Below are positions 58,190 to 64,000 of a stretch of 64,000 nt of DNA, piece by piece. Origin of the DNA: Dipteris shenzhenensis (taxonomy: Eukaryota > Polypodiophyta > Polypodiopsida > Gleicheniales); assembly GCA_047967505.1 (NCBI GenBank), contig CM106538.1; one strand, written 5' to 3'. Below the pieces are notes generated by a model that saw only the letters and a program-made list of their open reading frames with translations, did not search any database and was not told the origin of the DNA. How positions within the stretch are numbered: position 1 is the stretch's first letter; the number at the start of each line of letters is the position of its first letter. The translations under genes were made by a program, and so were the position numbers.

Positions 58190-59000
58190 GGCAGGACCCA
58201 CAACTCGTATTTGTCACCGATGACCTCACTCCCAATGAGGAGAATGCCCTAATACCTCTCCTACAGGAATATAAGGACTGCATGGCTTGGAAATACATGG
58301 ACATCAAAGGAGTACCTGTCGTAGTAGTGCAGCATACAATCCCCATGATGGATGATGTTAGCCCAGTACGACAACGCCCCTACCGTACGTATCCTAAATA
58401 TGCACTCATAGTGAGGGAAGAAATCTAGAAGCTCATAGATGCAGGATTCATCTATGAGATCGAGCATACAGACTGCGTATCACCCATTGTGATAGTCCTG
58501 AAGAAAATGGAAAAATCAAAGTATGCGTGGATTTAAAGAAGGTTAATGCGGTCACGAGACGTGACCACTATCCCCTGCCATTGAACATACTGTAGAAAGG
58601 GTAGCTGGAAAGGAAGCGTATAGCTTCCTAGATGTATTTTCAAGTTACAACCAAGTCTCAATTGCCCCGCAAGATCAACACAAGACCGCCTTCGCAACTG
58701 CATGGGGTGTATATGCACATGGTGATGATATTTGGATTAACTAATGCCCCGGCTACCTTCCAACGTATGATGATCATGGTAATACCTGAGGGACTTTGTG
58801 GAAGTCTTCTTGGAGGATATCTGTGTGAACTCGAAATGGGATGACCACTTGAAGTATCTCAGGCTCGTCCTTGAGAAGTGCCACGTATACCGCATATCCC
58901 TCAACCCCCTTAAGTGCCAATTTTGGGTCAAACATGGTGTCATCCTTGGTCACATAGTGTCTTGAAATGGAATCTCTATGGACCACAACAAAATCAAATT
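58190..59000 (+). pseudogene. Gypsy reverse transcriptase
   Basis: The blocks in order are VRQRPYRTYPKYALIVREEI, CVDLKKVNAVTRRDHYPLP, MVMIFGLTNAPATFQRMM and LEDICVNSKWDDHLKYL near 58,815. The YxDD box has become LEDI. FWVKHGVILGHIVS near 58,921 matches the thumb-region GH motif. Several frameshifts are visible around 58,600-58,800. Confidence 0.85.
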
Positions 59001-59214
59001 CATCTTGGAGTTACCGCCCCCCACCAATGCTAAGGGAGTTCAATGATTTACTTGCCATATGGGCTATTACCGGAGATTCATCTTGTTCTATGCCAACATA
59101 GCCCGCCCATTATACAAACTGCTAGTATCCTTTGAGTGGACCGAAGAATGCCAAACATCCTTTGAAACCCTCAAGCTAGCTCTAGCCACCACACCAATAT
59201 TGAGGTCTCTCGAC

Positions 59215-59670
59215 TAGAATTTAATATTCCACATCCACATTGATGCCTCTAACTTTGCCATTGGATGTGCGTTAGCCCAACCCAGGGAGCATAATTTGGA
59301 TTACCCGGTATACTTTGCGAGCCGTCAACTAAATGAGGCCGAAGTTAATTACACCACCATTGAGAGAGAGGGTCTCGGCATGGTCTATGCAGTCAAAAAG
59401 TTCAAGCACTACTTGTTAGCTGACACGTTTGTCTTCTTCATGGATCATCAAGCATTGCTATACTTGGTCAACAAACCTTGCATGACGGGATGCATCACTA
59501 GGTGGATGCTGGTCCTGCTAGAATTTGACTTCACAGTCATTGTGCGTAAGGGAAAAACCCATGTTCTAGCCGACAACCTATCGAGGATCCCGAACGGCAA
59601 AGCTCCAACAAGAGTAGAAGATGATCTCCCCAATGCTTCCCTCTTCTTCTTTGACATCATTTCAAAATAG
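59215..59670 (+). pseudogene. Gypsy RNase H
   Basis: HIHIDASNFAIGCALAQ, then DYPVYFASRQLNEAEVNYTT, EREGLGMVYAVKKFKHYLLA and HVLADNLSRIPNG are the standard Ty3 RNase H blocks. The 124-codon part from 59,296 is uninterrupted. Confidence 0.9.
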
Positions 59671-59691
59671 GCCACCGAAATTGGCCACTAC

Positions 59692-60610
59692 TTGGCCAAT
59701 GGACTACTCCTAGGCCAGGACCTCAAGAAGGATAGAGCCCGTAAACTCATTAAGGACACATCACCATATCAACTGATAGCAGGCCAACTCTACCTCGTGG
59801 GTAAGGATGGCATACTACGAAGATGCGTGTGCAAACACGAATACATCAAGGTGCTTGAAGAGGCCCACTCAGGAATCGCAGGTCATTTTGCCCGCTGATG
59901 TTACGCCACGTAAAGTGCTGCAAGATGGTCTTTGGTGGCCAACATTCTTCGAAGACGCGGCCGAATTCATCAAAGGATGTGACCCCTGCTAGCATATCCA
60001 AATCCCATATAGGGCAAACATGATGCCCCTGACTGGAATCCTGGTCGCGGACCAACCCTTTGAGAAATGAGGCATCGATTTCATTGGTCCCATAGGCCTA
60101 GCTGCCGCTAAGGGGACCGGGGCACGATACATCATCCTCGCCACACTAACTACTTCACTAAGTTGGTAGAAGGAAGAGCCACGGTAAAGGTTGATGCAAG
60201 ATCCACCGCCAAGTTCTTATATGAACAAGTCATCACGCGGTTTGGATGCCCATTGGAGTTAGTCAGTGACCGAGGGACTCACTTCCTCAACGAAACCATA
60301 GCAATCCTGATGAGTGAGTTTATGATCATTCATAGGAAGTCAATGCCATACTACCCCAGAGCAACTGGCTTGGCCGAAAGCTCCAACAAGACTTGCTGTA
60401 AGATTATCACATGTACGGTAGAAGCCAGTCATACCAACTGGGCGCATAAGCTCATGGCAGCATTATGGGCCTACAGGACCTCCAACAAAGTGGCAATACA
60501 TTGTACCCCCTTCAAGTTAGCCTTTGGGGTAGACGTAATAATGCCAATGGAGTATGTAGTGCCTAGCTTCCATCTTGCCATAAAAAAAGACTCATGGAAG
60601 ACATGCTAGC
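59692..60610 (+). pseudogene. Gypsy integrase
   Basis: The N-terminal zinc finger is suggested by EAHSGIAGHFA and CDPC (59,856-59,990). The core shows GIDFIGPIGL (about 60,070), LVSDRGTHFLNETI (about 60,258) and RATGLAESSNKT, with E at about 60,375. LMAALWAYRTSNKVA follows. Stops and frameshifts at about 59,897, 59,992, 60,068 and 60,150 inactivate it. Confidence 0.88.
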
Positions 60611-60795
60611 CGAAAGGCTAGTCGACCTTGAAAAGTTAGAAGAGACAAGGTTGCGAGCCACCTTCTCTCTTCGAGTAGAAAAGGCCCGATGTAAAAAGTG
60701 ATTCGACTACAACCTAAAGAATAAGGACTCGGCAGAAGGAGACGGCACTCTTGTACAGTGTCCACAACATGAAACTTAAACTTAAGTACTGAGGT

Positions 60796-61037
60796 ATGGG
60801 TCCTTACCGCATAGTTGAGATCACTCCTCAAGGGTCGTGCCGAATACCCACCCTTGATGGAATAGAAATGGATGACTACTTAAATGGAAGCAAATTGAAA
60901 AGATACTATGGATCACTCACTATCTCCACCCTTCAAGTCATGCATAGAGACAAGGAACTCAAGGCAGAGGTAGCCAGCGCCAGGCCATCGAGGAAGCCAG
61001 AATCCATAATGCTAAGATCCGACAGCGTAGACAAATG
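60796..61037 (+). pseudogene. Gypsy integrase C-terminal tail
   Basis: MGPYRIVEITPQGSCRIPTL and NGSKLKRYYGS match the GPY-type C-terminus of Ty3 integrases. Confidence 0.75.
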
Positions 61038-61066
61038 ACCCTGCTTAAGGCAACGATTGTGAACAG

Positions 61067-61504
61067 ATGCAACTAACGGATGAGCTAACAATAGAGCTAG
61101 CCAGGTTGCTTGTTCAGCTACAGGTACCACACATGCGCATCAAAGCACACGTGGACCTAGGAGTGAGCCACAACTTCATCTCCAAAGAGGTATGGGAAAA
61201 GCTACCGTTACCCTTAACCCTCACTATTGCCACAATAAGAGCTATAAACAACCAACTTCTGCAAACCTTGGGCTATGTAAATCTAAGTCTAATGGTTGTT
61301 CTTGCCAAGCTATGGATATATGCTCTTATGTTCTCCCTAAGAGTAGATTACTCTAGGAAGAACCTGGTGCTACCCCGTCAACTGCCAAATCGACTGGCAT
61401 GCCCAAATTGCTTCGCTTACCAATGGTGGTCAAATGGCAGTAGTCCCACTGTGCAGACCAAGCCCCCCCTCTTCGGCCCCGACCTCGCCGATTCACGACA
61501 ATGA
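61067..61504 (+). pseudogene. Second retropepsin-like stretch after the gypsy integrase
   Basis: IKAHVDLGVSHNFISKEVWEKL has the shape of the D(S)GASHNFIS motif of plant gypsy proteases, with Ser replaced by Leu. AINNQLLQTLGYVNLSL follows. A protease-like domain downstream of integrase implies a second element or a rearrangement. It could also be an additional 3' domain. Confidence 0.5.
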
Positions 61505-62640
61505 AGTGATGCAGCAAAGCCAACTGGAAGCCCTAACCTCCACCAGTACACTGCTTAAGGGCCCAGGTCGAAAGGAGAAGAAAGCTCGCCGCAGTGTGGT
61601 AAACCAATGCCATTGCACGCTTGATCAATGCTACCATCCTCCACTCAAGAAATCCAAGAGCTGCAAGTACAAGATGCTATCCTCTGCACCCAATGTCACT
61701 TCTATCAGAATCCGCGTCCAGAGAATGATAATGTAGCAACAGCAGCTCTGGACACCTCAAGATTGCTTCCCCCACACACATTCTCTAGCCAAAGAAAGCT
61801 ACACCACAAGATCACACCTCATCCACCACCACGCATCACCAATAGTTCGAGCAACACTGCCCGCTCGGGCAGCCAAGGTAATAAAGTTGCCTGGATTCAG
61901 AAAAAGACAGGGCAAACCCCGATGGCATTGAAGGCATCACCACAAGTACATGTGCCTTCCTGCGATATAGCACCACAAGAACCTACCCCCGGACCCAGCA
62001 AGCTAACCTCAAGGCACCAAATACGTACTGGTGCCACAGGTGGTCTGACTTAAGTATCACCACCATCAGCTCAGGAACTCCGCAAGAACCAAATTCCACC
62101 CCACTAAGAGTTACACAAGAACCTCCCCCTGGGGCTGATACTCAAGGATAATGGTGCCGCCCTACTCACACAAGTAGGGGCCAGCCCCATAGGTAGACTC
62201 ACGAAAGCTTGCATCTCCAAGGAAGTCCAACCCCACAACAACAATGGAGTCCAACACAAAGGTGCCCCTGGCATCCAAGGTAAAGAACAAGCTGACACAT
62301 ACTCTACATGGCTCCTTACTTACTATGTTGCAGTACGGTGCCCGCCTCCACCACATTCATCATAATCATCGCATCTAAGTCTAGGTGAGTTAGTACAGTA
62401 GGCATCTCACCCGATGCACCCATAGCCCACTAGTCCCTGCCGAACACACCGCACGCGTACATAGTTAGCACCAGTGATTAGAGTCTGTTCTTGCATTTTT
62501 ACAAGTGTTCATGTTCTTGCATGCTGACCTCACTATCACATTGCACCACACAAGTGCACTCCGCTCAGTCCACTTTTTCCCCCACCCCACTCCTCCTTCC
62601 CTTTCTTTCCCCTATTTTTACACATTCAAAGCCCACCGGC
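61505..62640. other. Unrecognised stretch
   Basis: It has proline/threonine-rich short frames, no recognisable domain and no repeat boundary. Confidence 0.4.
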
Positions 62641-62940
62641 TGTTGCCAAAATGTTCACCACCGATCGTCGCCATCATAGTTGGCACCCACCGTTGCCAAA
62701 AAGTACAGCACTGGATGTCACGATCACAATACCCCATCGTGTCGTCGCCATCACAAATCACACCGACCGTCACCATTCGAGTACCACGCTAATCGTGGCC
62801 TAGGACACTCCACGCCGACCATCGCCATCGAGGTTCATCACCCACCATCACCACCATCAAAGTCAGCACTGATCATTGCCATCAAAGTCAGCACCGACCG
62901 TCATCATCAAAGTCAGCACTGACCGTCACCATACCAATAT
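62641..62940. repeat. Degenerate ACCGTC-CCATC(A)AAGTCAGCAC minisatellite
   Basis: Units of about 21-27 bp built on GACCGTC(A/G)(C/T)CATC and AAAGTCAGCACTGA recur about ten times and become more regular to the right. Confidence 0.75.
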
Positions 62941-63690
62941 CCCATTGGTCGAGGGGATATAATTCTATAAAAGTAGGCCTACCCCACTGGGTCATCCCCA
63001 TAGCTGTTGCCCCAGAACTCTGTCAAAATTTATCTAGAAATCTGACAATTTCTTGGTCCCTTCCACCACATCCCAACCATCAAATTTATGTCCCCCTGTT
63101 CTTCCTCATCCACTGATTCCCTTATCATGCAACAGCCACTCCTGTTTGCGAACATGACTTCTTCGAGTTTGAAGCTAACCTAGGTCTCCACCCTCGCCCT
63201 ATCCTAGAGGCCACTGGCCCATCAAATTCTCATAGCACTCCTGCCATAATTTGAATGCCAATTGAAATACCTGTGGAGGACTTACAAGACAAAGAAACCT
63301 CCACCAGACATGCTCCTCAAGAAGAGCCAGCTACAACAGTCACGCCCCTCATGAGAACATGAAAGCGTACCTCGGTGCCAATTGCAGGCAAGTACAAGAT
63401 CGTGCGTTCACAAGCGCACTCGCCATTGGGAGAAGCATGGCTCCAAGAGCTAGATGCTTGTGTGATTCACTCATGCTTTGCTTACGAGGGTCACGACTAC
63501 ACCACTACTACCACACAATAGTAGCATATGCTACCCTCTAGGACCTGACAGTTGTGGATAGGCTTGGGAAGAGTAGCAGCCCGTCTCCCATGCCACCTGG
63601 ACATGACTTTGCTGGCAGAGTTTCTCAAGAAGTATGACAGCAACACCAATATTGGTATTATATGTGACGCAGTCGGATCCCCACCACTAC
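62941..63690. other. Unrecognised stretch
   Basis: Short frames only. No motif is assigned. Confidence 0.4.
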
Positions 63691-64000
63691 TAGATCAATC
63701 AAGACACGGTGCAGGCAGCATTCAACCTACCAGTGGTGGCAAAGAAATACTCCAAGTAGAAAAAGAAGCTCGACTCCCTAAAGACGGTCTATCACTACGA
63801 CTGCCACAAGTGCAGAGGCCGCATCGAGTTCACTGCCATCCACAAGCCCAAGGTAGAGCGAGCCTTGCAGTGGCTCACCCAAGTGAAGCAGGTGGACCAT
63901 CATCAATCCATGGTGCCCAATATCTTGCTGAGAATGGTGAAATTCCAGGAGATGAACTGGGTTGACTACTACTGCACCCAAATGAGAGATGAACTCAACA
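63691..64000 (+). pseudogene. Unidentified coding remnant running off the right edge
   Basis: In one frame the sequence reads VQAAFNLPVVAKKYS, an amber, then KTVYHYDCHKCRGRIEFTAI and ERALQWLTQVKQVDHHQSMV to the edge, where VKFQEMNWVDYYCTQMRDEL is open. Codon use and residue mix look protein-like, with a CHKC pair, and the overlapping frame starting at 63,552 looks less natural. I do not recognise the family. The setting suggests a retroelement Gag or accessory domain. Confidence 0.45.

Larger units (their letters stand above)
55859..61040 (+). mobile_element. Decayed Ty3/gypsy retrotransposon
   Basis: The order is gag-like, protease, reverse transcriptase, RNase H and integrase, which is the gypsy order because integrase follows RNase H. 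Many stops and frameshifts are present. No LTRs were found: no direct repeat pair and no primer site could be placed in the window. Confidence 0.9.

Overview
This is a window of nuclear DNA from a land plant with a large, transposon-rich genome. It carries two recognisable single-copy host genes on the minus strand, both of clear plant type: an NCS1-family nucleobase transporter and the oligosaccharyltransferase subunit ribophorin II. The rest is mostly retrotransposons at every stage of decay, long dinucleotide microsatellites and minisatellites. The transporter has one 13.4-kb intron filled with nested elements, which suggests a fern- or gymnosperm-like genome. That placement is inference; nothing here names a species.

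Layout. 1-6.6 kb: a Ty1/copia element with two in-frame amber stops, preceded by a leader holding an array of CCACGTCATC motifs. 6.6-10.5 kb: no recognisable gene and a large (CT)n tract. 10.5-13.6 kb: the relic of a two-exon protein gene of a conserved but unnamed, probably transposon-derived family. 13,747-19,661: a complete, young copia element with 179-bp LTRs and target-site duplication GAACT, inserted in a minisatellite. 20-25.6 kb: AT-rich DNA with tandem repeats. 25,646-27,672: a 2-kb non-autonomous LTR element (289-bp LTRs, duplication TCATG) whose only gene-like frame is a 71-residue CCHC peptide.

27,950-42,844 (minus): the NCS1 transporter. Exon 1 is 42,844-42,094 and exon 2 is 28,689-27,950; GT-AG sites and phase agree, giving 496 residues. 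Its intron holds an old antisense LINE split by a 1.26-kb solo LTR and by a TATA-bearing repeat family, a mosaic of LTR fragments at 35.8-38.7 kb, and a decayed copia.

43-50 kb: a SINE candidate, unrecognised DNA, and a 5'-truncated sense LINE lying between two (TG)n(AG)n tracts. 52,905-50,830 (minus): an intact, intronless ribophorin II frame of 691 codons with a telo-box about 60 bp upstream. 53-55.6 kb: a LINE tail, then about 1.4 kb of polypyrimidine/polypurine DNA that switches strand twice. 55.8-61 kb: a decayed Ty3/gypsy element (gag-like, protease, RT, RNase H, integrase). 61-64 kb: a second retropepsin-like stretch, a minisatellite and an unidentified coding remnant running off the edge.

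The two host genes have unrelated roles, nucleobase transport and ER N-glycosylation, and show no sign of joint regulation. The most unusual features are the decayed gene at 10.5-13.6 kb, the mini LTR element with a CCHC peptide, the intronless ribophorin II, and the intron architecture of the transporter.
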